From positions 435,059-499,058 of the forward strand of contig NZ_RHLK01000003.1 of the NCBI RefSeq assembly GCF_009757775.1: a DNA stretch of 64,000 bases. Reading direction: 5' to 3'. The stretch is from Paenibacillus lutrae (GTDB lineage Bacteria; Bacillota; Bacilli; Paenibacillales; NBRC-103111). This document shows positions 54,403 through 63,445 of the stretch, piece after piece. The position numbers were made by a program, and so were the translations under genes. The notes beneath the pieces were generated by a model. That model searched no databases, had not been told where the DNA came from, and saw only the letters and a program-made list of their open reading frames with translations. Position 1 is the stretch's first letter. Every line of letters begins with the position of its first letter.

Positions 54403-55119
54403 TTATGCGTTTGCGGACTCCCCCGTCCTCAGTACGCAGTAGAACACATAGCTAAACAATTGAATTCCGAACATCAGAAGCACAAACTCCGGCATGAGGC
54501 TGTCTGCCCGTGAAGATTCGGCTAGTAGATCCTTCATAATAGCTAGCGGCTTATTCAGCACATCCCAGCTATTCCAGCGTATAAACCGGCCTATATAGAC
54601 GCCTATACTGCTTAACAGCACAATACAAACAATCGCTGCTCCACTGTAAACCCGGGCTATAAATCTGACGATCAAACTGTGAACTTGATAAAGTGACAAA
54701 GCTGAGAGCAGGAGCCCGATTACGGCCGCAGTGAAGGTAACGGAGAGGCTGTACCAGAAAACGGGATCAAACCAAAATTTGATAGACGGCGGCTGGGGAT
54801 CAAAGTATCGGAAAGTGTGCAGAATTTCTGTGAACAGATAGGCGGAGTTCGGCAGAAAGAACACCCAGGCGATGAAGACAACCCCCGTGGCCAGCTTGCT
54901 GATGGAAGCGGCTGCGAGCCGTCTATACATAAACTTTATCGTCCCTGAGAGAATGACCGGGACCCAAGCCAGGAAGAAGTCCCAGGCCAGGTAGTTATAC
55001 ACATTCGTGTTGGTCACAAACCGCAGATAAGCTGCTAATCCCAGGCACAATAAAGTCGCCGACAGCAGAAGAATTACCTGATAAGTCTCTTGCCTGCTGC
55101 TCCGATTCATTTTATTCAA
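54403..55119 (-). CDS. DUF1361 membrane protein
   Basis: 238 residues with about six membrane helices. DUF1361 markers are NYLAWDFFLAWVPV, FFLPNSAYLFTEI and RFIRWNSWDVLNKP. Function unknown. AAAGGAGC lies nine bases before the ATG. A lone gene between DUF4375 and a HAD hydrolase gene. Confidence 0.88.
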   Translation of the reverse strand: MNKMNRSSRQETYQVILLLSATLLCLGLAAYLRFVTNTNVYNYLAWDFFLAWVPVILSGTIKFMYRRLAAASISKLATGVVFIAWVFFLPNSAYLFTEILHTFRYFDPQPPSIKFWFDPVFWYSLSVTFTAAVIGLLLSALSLYQVHSLIVRFIARVYSGAAIVCIVLLSSIGVYIGRFIRWNSWDVLNKPLAIMKDLLAESSRADSLMPEFVLLMFGIQLFSYVFYCVLRTGESANA

Positions 55120-55282
55120 GCTCCTTTGTCAGGATAGAATAGAGCCAAGCTGACCTCCTTGAATTCTTCCCCCATTTACCATATATATCCTTTATACTAT
55201 GCCAGCGCTCATCTGTCACCTGCAGAACCGATAATTTGTATGCGCTAATTCACCACTCAGTGGCAGAACTGCCGCTGCTCCC

Positions 55283-55933
55283 TTATAAACGGTTTAATAA
55301 GGAGTCGTCAATTTCACTAATGGCATTCACAATATGATCCGCCTGGCTTAAATCTTGATTGCCCGAGTTCAGATTCCTGAATCCGATACAGGTCATTCCC
55401 GCCGCGTGTGCCGCTGTCAGTCCATGCTTCGAGTCTTCAAGCACGATGCATTCGCGGGCATCTGTCTCCAGCAGTTCTGCCGCCTTGATATAAATATCCG
55501 GGGCCGGCTTACCGTGCTCCACTTCTTCCCCGCTGATCATACAATCAAAATACGAAGTTAAATTAAACTTGGATAAGACGGCTTCAATAAAGCTGCGCGG
55601 AGAAGAGGAGGCCAGCCCTATCTTCATCCCCTTGCTGTGCAGATCCTCGATGAGCTCCCGTATTCCTGCTATAGGATGTTCATCCGAATGTAGAAGGTAC
55701 GCCAGTTTCATTTCCAATTGGATTGCTATCATTTCTTCGATAGTCGGGGTCATGCTGTACCGCTCTTTTAAAAGAGCCCACATGGCCGGATTCGTCATTC
55801 CGACGAATTCTTCGAGCTGCTCCTTGGTGACGGCAACTCCGAAACTCGTAATAACCTGTTCATCTACTCTGAAATGCAGCGGTTCGCTATCAATAATGAC
55901 TCCATCCATATCGAAAATAAACGCTTTGAACAT
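55283..55933 (-). CDS. HAD hydrolase, beta-phosphoglucomutase-like
   Basis: 216 residues. D8-M-D10-G-V is the nucleophile motif, LASSSPR is motif II, a lysine in GKPAPDIY is motif III and LEDSKHGLTAAHAAGM is motif IV with the acidic pair. The helical cap after residue 18 is the PGM/phosphatase C1 type. Substrate not clear (sugar phosphate likely). ATG at 55931-55933 follows AAGGAGA. Confidence 0.88.
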   Translation of the reverse strand: MFKAFIFDMDGVIIDSEPLHFRVDEQVITSFGVAVTKEQLEEFVGMTNPAMWALLKERYSMTPTIEEMIAIQLEMKLAYLLHSDEHPIAGIRELIEDLHSKGMKIGLASSSPRSFIEAVLSKFNLTSYFDCMISGEEVEHGKPAPDIYIKAAELLETDARECIVLEDSKHGLTAAHAAGMTCIGFRNLNSGNQDLSQADHIVNAISEIDDSLLNRL

Positions 55934-56001
55934 GCAATCTCTCCTTCGTTTAATCCAGGCTTCACTTAAATAGCTTAGCACGATTTCAAGGTTTCTTGCG
56001 G

Positions 56002-56550
56002 TCATTTGCCCACGGCTTGAAATTCAATGAGCCAGCAATCTCTCCACTCGCCTTCATGATATTCATGTTTTTCCAGCAGTTTTTTCTTGGTGAAACCATT
56101 CTTTTCATACACTTTAAGCGCTCTCGTATTCCATGTCTGAGGATCCATGATGATCTTCTCGGCTTCTTGATGCTCAATGAGATATTGGACCGTTGCCCCG
56201 ACCAGGAGGGAACCAATGCCTTTATTCCAGTATTCCACTTCCCCGATAAATTGGTCCATTCCCATCATGTTCGCCTCATTCTCACCGTATCCATACACGT
56301 TTCGTTCTTCCTCTTCTATGCTGTAAAATTGCAAATACCCAATCGGAACCGATTGATACTCAATGATGCACGGCGTAACGCCTTCGTTATCGTTGTAGAA
56401 ATTCTCCTGTACAAGAGCCGGGTCATGCGGCCGGTCACGACCCTCATAGTATTCAAGTACCCTTGGATCAGACAGCCATTTGACCAGCAAATGTGCATCT
56501 TCCGGTGCGAGCTTCCTGACACTTAGTTCCCCCTGCTGAAAAACGATCAT
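56002..56550 (-). CDS. GNAT acetyltransferase, AAC(6')-like
   Basis: 182 residues. The layout follows aminoglycoside 6'-acetyltransferases: WLSDPRVLEYYEGRDRP near the start, VPIGYLQFYS in the middle, GMDQFIGEVEYWNKGIGSLL (acetyl-CoA loop) and MDPQTWNTRALKVYEKNGF. Resistance activity cannot be claimed from sequence, as many chromosomal relatives are silent or have other substrates. ATG at 56548-56550 is six bases after AGGCGGG; an ATG two codons earlier is too close. Confidence 0.8.
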   Translation of the reverse strand: MIVFQQGELSVRKLAPEDAHLLVKWLSDPRVLEYYEGRDRPHDPALVQENFYNDNEGVTPCIIEYQSVPIGYLQFYSIEEEERNVYGYGENEANMMGMDQFIGEVEYWNKGIGSLLVGATVQYLIEHQEAEKIIMDPQTWNTRALKVYEKNGFTKKKLLEKHEYHEGEWRDCWLIEFQAVGK

Positions 56551-56620
56551 CCACATCCCGCCTCTCTGCTCGTTGCTTTAATTCAGGCTTGCAATTAAGC
56601 TTGCAGTAGGCCTGCCCCGA

Positions 56621-57139
56621 TCAGCTAAGATCGGTTTCTTGTCTCCTCTGGATATACCTATCCAGTATGCAGTCTTCTTGCAATCTATCTGCGTCTATGT
56701 AATTCGCCGAAAGCCATTGGTAATGAACCAACCCGATTTTCTGCGCGACCGCGTAAGCGGGCGACCTATCTGAATGATGAGCTGTGCCATCAAATAAATC
56801 TTCCAACCCCTCGACTGAGTTCCCTTGCTCATAGATCCATTCTTTTATTAGTGCCAATTCATAACTGTTCTTCTCAATCCGTAACTCATCGGTCCAGTCG
56901 CAGGTGTACTCAAATACCATCTCATCCTTGTCGAAAATCCTGAACTGCCATCCGTGATCCTCCATGTACCTATAATGCACCAGATAACCCGGATTATAAA
57001 ATATAACCGAGTCCTTGATGTCGAAGACCGCTCCCTCAATTACGAAAGTCACCCACCCGTTGCTCTCTTCATACACATAACCTTCGTTGCCGGATTGTTT
57101 AATTAATCGGACCGCCGCTTCACGATCATTAGTCTTCAA
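56621..57139 (-). CDS. Hypothetical protein
   Basis: 172 residues, acidic and aromatic-rich (many W and Y), cytoplasmic, with GYVYEESNGWVTFVIEG near the start and AVAQKIGLVHYQWLSANYI near the end. Recalls immunity-like small proteins, without a confident family. The only in-frame start is TTG at 57137-57139 without a good ribosome site, so the true start is uncertain. Confidence 0.6.
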   Translation of the reverse strand: MKTNDREAAVRLIKQSGNEGYVYEESNGWVTFVIEGAVFDIKDSVIFYNPGYLVHYRYMEDHGWQFRIFDKDEMVFEYTCDWTDELRIEKNSYELALIKEWIYEQGNSVEGLEDLFDGTAHHSDRSPAYAVAQKIGLVHYQWLSANYIDADRLQEDCILDRYIQRRQETDLS

Positions 57140-57382
57140 ATGGTAACTGCACTAAATTCGCTCATTCTATCCTGCTCTCCTCTTTCTAACCTGCTTCACA
57201 AAAAGTCACAACCCTTATACACAGGCAGTAACAGCAGCAGCACATTGACCAAAGGTTCAAAAACGATTATGAACATTAATTTTTGAGAAAAATGATCTTA
57301 TTATATGCTTGTAATAAAAAATACCATCAGGATAACTGCCAGAAGCAGTTTATCTCAGCAGGAAATTTATCATGCATCCGGG

Positions 57383-57943
57383 TTATCTAATCATGCTGTA
57401 GATACAAGTATCCCTTAACTGGGTACCGTCTACGGACCTGTCCTCGTTCTTCAAAATCCCTTCGAGCTCAAACCCTAGGCGCTCTGGAATCGCCCGGCTC
57501 TTGGTGTTTAACAAATCACAGCGGATTTCAAGCCTGCGTGCCTTCAATTCTCGAAAGGCAAAGTCGGAAATGCCTTTTACCGCCTCAGACATGTAGCCTC
57601 GTCCCGTGTAGCGTGAGTCCAACCAATAGCCGATTTCAAACTTCGGAACGGACCAATTCGGATTATGCAGACCCGAGGAGCCGACGAATTCATGGGTGTC
57701 TTTGAGGAAAAGAAGAAATCGAAGATCCTCCCGCTTCACAAATTTAAGATGGGCTTCTCTTATATTTATTTCTTTGCTCTCTTCAGTCTGCTCCTGCCGG
57801 GCAAAAGGAAGCCAAAGCTTTAATTCATCCTGTGAGGCTATGACAGCTTCGTAAACCGCTTTACCGTCTCCGGGCATGGGCAACCTGATCAGCAGCCGTT
57901 CCGTGACAAATTGATCCGGACAATCTATCATAATGGGATTCAC
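57383..57943 (-). CDS. GNAT acetyltransferase, RimJ/RimL type
   Basis: 186 residues: VTERLLIRLPMPGD at the start, EIGYWLDSRYTGRGYMSEAV (acetyl-CoA loop) and RRLEIRCDLLNTKSRAIPERL. Clearly related to the GNAT at 42979. GTG (57941-57943) follows AAAGGAGA by seven bases. It is 15 bases after the end of the beta-lactamase-fold gene, so probably in one transcript. Confidence 0.88.
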   Translation of the reverse strand: MNPIMIDCPDQFVTERLLIRLPMPGDGKAVYEAVIASQDELKLWLPFARQEQTEESKEINIREAHLKFVKREDLRFLLFLKDTHEFVGSSGLHNPNWSVPKFEIGYWLDSRYTGRGYMSEAVKGISDFAFRELKARRLEIRCDLLNTKSRAIPERLGFELEGILKNEDRSVDGTQLRDTCIYSMIR

Positions 57944-57958
57944 TTGTCGTTCTCCTTT

Positions 57959-58990
57959 TCAAAGATTAGGATAGATCAGCTCATCTAGCTTTTGTGCAAT
58001 CAATCCTGCGCCTTTGTTGATATTCCCCATCATATGAGCATGGATGTTAAGTTCGGGATACACCGATGAATGCATAATCACCCCGGGATCGCTGCCCATC
58101 ACATAGTATTTGAAGATAGCGCCGGCCTTCTTAACTATCCATACGCCATACCCGTAATAGATATATTCTGAAGCTCTTATATGAGGCGTAAATAATAGAT
58201 CCGTATACGCCGGGGTCAGCAATTTATGGTTTAAAAGAGCCTTCCAGAACTTCTCTAAATCATATACAGTTGTATAAGCTCCGCCATCAGGCCCTCCTTG
58301 GACAGGAACCGAGAACACATTGGTTCTCCAAGTTGCTCCTTCATCTATATACCCTAAGGCAGTTCTTTCCGGCAGTTGATCCATTCTAAAATATCCGGAA
58401 TCGGACATGCCGCATGTCTGGAAAATATTCTTCTCTACATACGTTGTAAATTCTAACCCCGTTACATGCTCAACAATCAGACCTAACAAAATAAAACCTG
58501 AATTGTTATAGGAGAATTGCCCGCCAGGACTGAAGGTCATAGCTTTATCCTGAAACATAGGCAAGAAATCCCGGGGGGACTGCATAGAGTACGCAGGTAT
58601 GTGAGTCCACAACTCTTCATAATCACTCATAACTTCTTCGTCAAAATAATCCGGTACTCCTGAGCTGTGAGTCAGCAAATGATGAATAGTGATTTCAGGA
58701 TCAAAGGCAGGCAAAGGAACGCCCACACAATCTTTAAGATAAGAATCGAAGGTGATCCGGCCGTCTTGAACAAGCTGACAAATGGCAACCGCAGTGAAAA
58801 TTTTGCAGCCGGATGCCATTGCGAATCTCGTGTGCGCCGTATTCTGAGTCCGCTCGCTCCGATTAGCATAACCGTATCCCTGCTCAAAAACTTCTTCATC
58901 CTCTTTGTAAACCAAGACTGCCCCTGAGTACGGCAAGGTTTCATTCTGCTTTTTTATCAGTTCATTGATAGTTTGGTGAGTGAAATTCAT
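57959..58990 (-). CDS. Serine hydrolase, class C beta-lactamase fold
   Basis: 343 residues. S60-G-C-K63 is the SxxK nucleophile motif and Y161-x-N163 is the second motif; a KTG-like third motif is not clear. No signal peptide, so it is probably a cytoplasmic esterase or peptidase of the EstB/PbpX group and not a true beta-lactamase. ATG follows GGATGGGA. Confidence 0.85.
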   Translation of the reverse strand: MNFTHQTINELIKKQNETLPYSGAVLVYKEDEEVFEQGYGYANRSERTQNTAHTRFAMASGCKIFTAVAICQLVQDGRITFDSYLKDCVGVPLPAFDPEITIHHLLTHSSGVPDYFDEEVMSDYEELWTHIPAYSMQSPRDFLPMFQDKAMTFSPGGQFSYNNSGFILLGLIVEHVTGLEFTTYVEKNIFQTCGMSDSGYFRMDQLPERTALGYIDEGATWRTNVFSVPVQGGPDGGAYTTVYDLEKFWKALLNHKLLTPAYTDLLFTPHIRASEYIYYGYGVWIVKKAGAIFKYYVMGSDPGVIMHSSVYPELNIHAHMMGNINKGAGLIAQKLDELIYPNL

Positions 58991-59265
58991 TTTATTGTTC
59001 CCATCCTTTATGCAAGTGACTTAGAGAATTCTGTCTATGGGGACCCATCCGATAAACTCTGTTATAGACCATACTTGATGCAGGTTCTCCCTTAGTATAA
59101 GGTATGTTTAATAACGATCTGCGTCTTTAGTTCGAATTAACTTCTCCATCTTACTTTAGTTTGTGTGACCAAATAGATCATTTGCAACCTCCATTCTATC
59201 AATCTCAAGCGGAATTACAACAACAGCTCATTAGGGTTATTCTCCGTGCGATGGTTCTAAACGAA

Positions 59266-59826
59266 TCAAGCGTTATTGTTTCTAATGATGGAATACATGT
59301 TCACATCCTGGTACTCGCCTTTGGTAAAAATGTGTTTTCTTAAAATCCCTTCGAACTCCATTCCTGACTTCTCCATAACTCTTGCTGAACCCCTGTTCTC
59401 CAGATGACACCTTGCCTCGATTCTTACTAGAGCCATCTTTTCAAAACCAAATTGTATAATTCTTCTCGTCACCTCGGACATAAATCCCTGATTCCAGAAC
59501 TTCCCGGATAAAGCATATCCCAATTCCGCTTTTGAATGCGCTATGTTCCAATGTACAAAACCGCAGGTGCCGATCAATTTGCCCGTCTGCTTGTGCTCAA
59601 TGCCCCATGACGCAGCTTCCCCATTATGGTAAGCGTTAAGAACGCGCTCGATAAACCCCGCAGTATCCTCCAGCGTGAGATGGGAAAACCAGGTTGTATA
59701 TTGAGATACCTCATCATCCGAGCAGTATTCAAATATATCTTGTGCATCCTCCAATCGAAGCTTTCTTAAAATCGTTCTATCGGTCTCCAGAACAGGCAAA
59801 TCCTTAAACACATCTTCTGCTTTCAT
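59266..59826 (-). CDS. GNAT acetyltransferase, RimJ/RimL type
   Basis: 186 residues: LPVLETDRTILRKLRLEDA, ELGYALSGKFWNQGFMSEV (acetyl-CoA loop), RIEARCHLENRGSARVMEK. Substrate unknown. ATG at 59824-59826 lies six bases after AAAGGGGTG; a GTG three codons earlier overlaps that site. It follows the gene at 59866 by 39 bases. Confidence 0.87.
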   Translation of the reverse strand: MKAEDVFKDLPVLETDRTILRKLRLEDAQDIFEYCSDDEVSQYTTWFSHLTLEDTAGFIERVLNAYHNGEAASWGIEHKQTGKLIGTCGFVHWNIAHSKAELGYALSGKFWNQGFMSEVTRRIIQFGFEKMALVRIEARCHLENRGSARVMEKSGMEFEGILRKHIFTKGEYQDVNMYSIIRNNNA

Positions 59827-59865
59827 GTTGGTCACCCCTTTGCTCTAATGCGCTTTCAATCATTT

Positions 59866-60201
59866 CTATTGTTTGTTCAAATATTCATTTAAAAGATTCA
59901 CTTCATTCGTAATAAGCTTGATCTCTTTATTATTACCGCTCGTAATAATGAAAGTAGGGAACCGGGTCACTCTAAATCTTGCATCCGGTGTATTCGTTGA
60001 AATGATGCCGATATTCGTATGGTTAATTCCATATTCTTTCCAACTAATGCCCGGGGTATCGTAGATATATAATCGATCCCGGTCTTTTTCCTGGTTATTA
60101 AGAATTATGTTCGTCACAATAAAAAGCACGACCATACCTATTCCCATATAAAAAGATATTTGGGCAATCCTTCTGTTCTTAAGGGAATTCAACTGAGTCA
60201 C
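59866..60201 (-). CDS. Membrane-anchored protein, thioredoxin-like end (tentative)
   Basis: 111 residues. One membrane segment (about 15-35), then a small outside domain. RFRVTRFPTFIITSGNNKEI resembles the cis-proline strand of thioredoxins, but there is no CxxC motif; the domain is too short for a full fold. Perhaps a truncated or degenerate thioredoxin-like protein. GTG at 60199-60201 follows GGGAG. Confidence 0.55.
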   Translation of the reverse strand: MTQLNSLKNRRIAQISFYMGIGMVVLFIVTNIILNNQEKDRDRLYIYDTPGISWKEYGINHTNIGIISTNTPDARFRVTRFPTFIITSGNNKEIKLITNEVNLLNEYLNKQ

Positions 60202-60234
60202 CTGCGCTCCCTTTAATTTATAATCATTCTTACA

Positions 60235-60375
60235 TCATGCGATTATTTTTCTTTGGTAATAAAGGAGCAGGTGAATGAGTATTCCGATTATCGTACCTAT
60301 ACCGACGCTTAGCAGATTGATGGATAGTATAAGAACTACAGTTAGCAGCAATGCTTTATGGAAGGTATTATTCAT
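60235..60375 (-). CDS. 46-residue membrane protein overlapping the APH gene
   Basis: ATG (60373-60375) to TGA encodes two hydrophobic helices (LLLTVVLILSINLLSVG and TIIGILIHLLLYY) joined by a short turn and ending in a basic patch (QRKIIA). Its start lies in the last codons of the aminoglycoside phosphotransferase-like gene (8-base overlap), with AGGAA five bases upstream. Likely real; unknown function. Confidence 0.55.
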   Translation of the reverse strand: MNNTFHKALLLTVVLILSINLLSVGIGTIIGILIHLLLYYQRKIIA

Positions 60376-61201
60376 GTTGTTCCTGCTCAAGATCAGACGC
60401 AGATGAAATCCCCCTCAACCGGTCTCTGATTAATCCTACTAACTTATCTTGCTCAGCTTTTGGAGACTCCTCCATCAATCTCGCCGCCGCTACAGGCAGT
60501 ATCCACTTGTCTATGTCCGTATAATTTAGTCCGGTAAGTCTTAAATATTCTTTCATGTATGCGGTTTTCATCCACTTTCTCAGGGCATTAATAAGTACGG
60601 TAAGGACGATGGGAGTGCCTTCGGGCATGGTTCCGCAAGTGATTAGAATGATGGTTCTGGCCGCATCGCCAGCAGGGTTGCCAGACATTCCATTCATCCA
60701 ATCGATAATGATGGGGCTCTGATTCATCATCACGTTGTCGGGATGAAAGTCACCGTGGCACAGCTTATTCCCGTCAGGCAGTTCATCCAAGTGGGCCAGT
60801 ATCTTATTCTTCTCTTTTTCTGTCAGGAGTAGCGTACTTTTAATAGAGTGACTTAGAAGGCTCTTTTGTTGCCTGAGCAGCCCCGGAGCATCATGAGTGT
60901 GGAGTTCAGCATGTAAGGCGGCTAAAGTTCCCGAGTGCTTAGGCATAAGCCAAGGCTTCTTGGTCATATTGTGGAGCAGAGTAGACCCGGGGATACGTTC
61001 AAATAGGATACCACGCCTATTTTCTGCCTCTGTTAGTTGAAATGGCCGCGGTGTCTGTATACCAAGGGAATATGCGGCGCTGCTGATCTCGAATTCCTGT
61101 CTGATTGCATCTTCAGAGAATTCCTTGTTGTATAGTTTTAAAATCTGATCTTCCTTGTACTCGAAAATATCGGCCGTCCTGCCCTGACCTATTCGCTTCA
61201 T
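60368..61201 (-). CDS. Aminoglycoside phosphotransferase-family kinase
   Basis: 277 residues with the APH/choline-kinase core: ATP lysine K22 (ILKLYN), catalytic H149-G-D151-F-H-P-D-N156 and metal-binding D167-W. Such proteins phosphorylate small molecules; the family name does not prove an aminoglycoside substrate. The ATG follows directly on the stop of the GNAT gene at 61202, so the two are co-translated. Confidence 0.86.
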   Translation of the reverse strand: MKRIGQGRTADIFEYKEDQILKLYNKEFSEDAIRQEFEISSAAYSLGIQTPRPFQLTEAENRRGILFERIPGSTLLHNMTKKPWLMPKHSGTLAALHAELHTHDAPGLLRQQKSLLSHSIKSTLLLTEKEKNKILAHLDELPDGNKLCHGDFHPDNVMMNQSPIIIDWMNGMSGNPAGDAARTIILITCGTMPEGTPIVLTVLINALRKWMKTAYMKEYLRLTGLNYTDIDKWILPVAAARLMEESPKAEQDKLVGLIRDRLRGISSASDLEQEQHE

Positions 61202-61747
61202 TTATTTATCCTCCGCGCTATTAGACCGATACTCGTCTCCAAGAATTGAAAATAAATAGGAATCATGAAACGTCCCCTTGTGCCACAGATGTTCTCTGAG
61301 ATGCCCTTCTTGTGTCATCCCGATTCTTCTTAGCACATTGGCTGATGCTGTGTTGCCGGGGCGGCATGTCGCATAAACTCTATGGACATGAAAGGTTTCA
61401 AATGCTAGTTTCAATAGTGCCTCGGATGCTTCGGCAGCATAACCATGCCCCCAATAGTCCGGATTGAAACAATATCCCATTTCAGCGTTGGTTACATGGA
61501 TATACAGGCCGCAGCCGCCTATTAGTTGATTCGTTTCTTTCAGAATAACCGCTAATTCATAATCTGTACGTTCGGTGGACTGCTGCTTGGTGAGCTGCTG
61601 ATCGATGAAGGCCTTTGTCTCCCCCTCGCTATTCGGTCCCCAAATCATATACTTGGCTACTTCAGCATTAGACGCATATTCATGTACAGCTTCCCAGTCT
61701 TCCTTGCGAAAATCACGGATCCGTAATCTTTGGGTTTCTATCTTCAT
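61202..61747 (-). CDS. GNAT acetyltransferase, RimJ/RimL type
   Basis: 181 residues: ETQRLRIRDFRKEDWEAVHE, MGYCFNPDYWGHGYAAEAS (acetyl-CoA loop) and VYATCRPGNTASANVLRRIGM. GGGGGAG before the ATG. First of a three-gene unit with the APH-like kinase and the 46-residue membrane protein. Confidence 0.88.
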   Translation of the reverse strand: MKIETQRLRIRDFRKEDWEAVHEYASNAEVAKYMIWGPNSEGETKAFIDQQLTKQQSTERTDYELAVILKETNQLIGGCGLYIHVTNAEMGYCFNPDYWGHGYAAEASEALLKLAFETFHVHRVYATCRPGNTASANVLRRIGMTQEGHLREHLWHKGTFHDSYLFSILGDEYRSNSAEDK

Positions 61748-61769
61748 ACATGACTCCCCCGTATACTTG

Positions 61770-62020
61770 TTATCGTCTAGATGAAGTACTCACGACTTTT
61801 TTCAGTACAAGCGCCGCTCCGTCCCGATCATTCGAATCGGTAATCTCAGTCGCCAATTCTTTTAATTCATCTATGGCATTTCCCATAGCTACTGAATATC
61901 CACAGGCTTGAAATAAATGATCTCAATCCCTGCCGCTTTGACCGCATGAATGGCATTCAAATTTCGTTGAGAGATTATCTTCTGGGAGTTTAGTAAGGTT
62001 CCATCCAGATCTAATTTATA
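61770..62020 (-). pseudogene. Remains of a Cof-type HAD hydrolase gene
   Basis: The minus strand reads YKLDLDGTLLNSQKI...NLNAIHAVKAAGIEI (N-terminal HAD motif) to a stop near 61895. It continues in another frame as CGYSVAMGNAIDELKELA...RDGAALVLKKVV (C-terminal HAD-IIB motif), ending at 61770. About 180-200 central codons are missing and the start codon is lost. An internal deletion plus frame change best explains it. Confidence 0.8.
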
Positions 62021-62059
62021 TTATCAGCTATTATACACATTTTCCCTGCAATGCCAAAT

Positions 62060-62084
62060 AAAAAAAGAGAGCCCGATGCTCTCA
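62060..62084 (-). terminator. Terminator after the VOC-domain gene
   Basis: Stem GAGAGC/GCTCTC with a 5-base loop, then TTTTTTT on the minus strand. Confidence 0.85.
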
Positions 62085-62145
62085 TTGTCTAATGTCTATT
62101 ATGCTTCTGATCCGTTTACTAGATATACGTTGTTTAATCAAGTGT

Positions 62146-62550
62146 CTAAAAACTGCAAACTCCCATAAGATGCCCATTGTTGTCTATAAACTCTAAACTT
62201 TTTAATGTTCCGTATTCCTTAACCTCACTAACGTCTATTCCCTTGTCTCTAAAGGTTTGACAGGTATACATAATGTCCTGGGTAAAAAAATTAATTATCG
62301 GATGCTTGCGTCCATCGAATGTAAAGTATAACGGCCGTACTTCATCGGCTTGAACCAGCGTAATCATAGCCTGCCCAAGGACGATGTTCCCTTGACCTTC
62401 CTTGGGATGATGGACCGTAACGTTAAGAGCCGCATAACCTCCATCATGCCACATAAATTTACAGCCAAGCTTGTTCACATACCAGTCTATCGATTCCAGA
62501 ATATTACCAACAGGAATGAAATTACAGTCAATTCGGCTTAAAAGATCCAT
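62146..62550 (-). CDS. VOC-family (glyoxalase/bleomycin-resistance fold) protein
   Basis: 134 residues with two beta-alpha-beta-beta-beta units: CNFIPVGNILESIDWYVNKL at the start, then a second half with YTCQTFRDKGIDVSEVKEY and LEFIDNNGHLMGVC. The metal ligands of the family are not obvious. ATG at 62548-62550 follows GGGAGA. It is directly downstream of the alpha/beta hydrolase (13-base gap). Confidence 0.8.
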   Translation of the reverse strand: MDLLSRIDCNFIPVGNILESIDWYVNKLGCKFMWHDGGYAALNVTVHHPKEGQGNIVLGQAMITLVQADEVRPLYFTFDGRKHPIINFFTQDIMYTCQTFRDKGIDVSEVKEYGTLKSLEFIDNNGHLMGVCSF

Positions 62551-62563
62551 AGAGACATCTCCC

Positions 62564-63445
62564 TTAACCATAATTCACATCCAGAAACTGCTTGATCTCC
62601 TGATTCATTTTCTTCAAAAAATCTTCGGACGGAAAATGACCCATCTCATACGTGAGAGTCGTTATCAAATTCGGAATGATCGCTTTGGCCCTCTCCACCA
62701 CTTTGTGGGCCGGAAAGAAAATATCTTCTTTGCCCACGATAACCATCGTTGGAGAAGTATAATCCAACAGCTCACTCTTCTCGGTTAATTTAGGCATCTC
62801 TTGTTCTAAGTTAACATGGGTGAAAATTTCCCCGATAATGCTTTTGTCGATTTCTTTCATGCTGTTACAAGACATGACATCCGCGATTTTCTGCAAATGA
62901 CTCGGTGCAGACAATATTTTGAAGCCGATCATCGGGAGCAATATTTTCTGAATCATTTTCATCTTGGAACCTAGCTTCAGCCCTGCCGGTGCGACCAGTA
63001 CCGAGCAAGCAATTTTCTCCGGCATATAAGCGGCTAATCTCAGGATAATTCCTCCGCCATAAGAGGGACCGATAAAAGCGCTCTTCTCCACATTGAAGTG
63101 GTCCATCAAATCAGAGATCCACAGAGCGAAACTGTTCTCCTTAGCCGAGATTCTCGTTTCGGCACTAAATCCGGGATGCCCGATCGTATCCGGTGCGTAT
63201 ATCCTATACTTCCCCAGTAATCCGGAGAACCAGGATAAGGTCATCGGATTTATGCAATTTCCACCTTGAAGGATAAAGACCGGCTGTCCGTCTGCCGGAC
63301 CTGTCACTAAAGTGTGAGTCTTACCGAAGCGCGTCTGGACATACACTCTGTCGAAATCAGCTTGGAACAATTCCAAATACGATTCATAGAAAGTATGAAT
63401 TTTTTTCTTGCCTTCCTCACTTTTGTATAAGGTATGTACGCTCAT
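62564..63445 (-). CDS. Alpha/beta hydrolase
   Basis: 293 residues. ILQGGNCINPMTLSWF carries the oxyanion loop, GPS128YGG is the nucleophile elbow, the acid is probably in VGKEDIFFP, and H in YEMGHFPSED. Substrate not known. GAGGGA before the ATG. Probably in an operon with the VOC protein. Confidence 0.87.
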   Translation of the reverse strand: MSVHTLYKSEEGKKKIHTFYESYLELFQADFDRVYVQTRFGKTHTLVTGPADGQPVFILQGGNCINPMTLSWFSGLLGKYRIYAPDTIGHPGFSAETRISAKENSFALWISDLMDHFNVEKSAFIGPSYGGGIILRLAAYMPEKIACSVLVAPAGLKLGSKMKMIQKILLPMIGFKILSAPSHLQKIADVMSCNSMKEIDKSIIGEIFTHVNLEQEMPKLTEKSELLDYTSPTMVIVGKEDIFFPAHKVVERAKAIIPNLITTLTYEMGHFPSEDFLKKMNQEIKQFLDVNYG

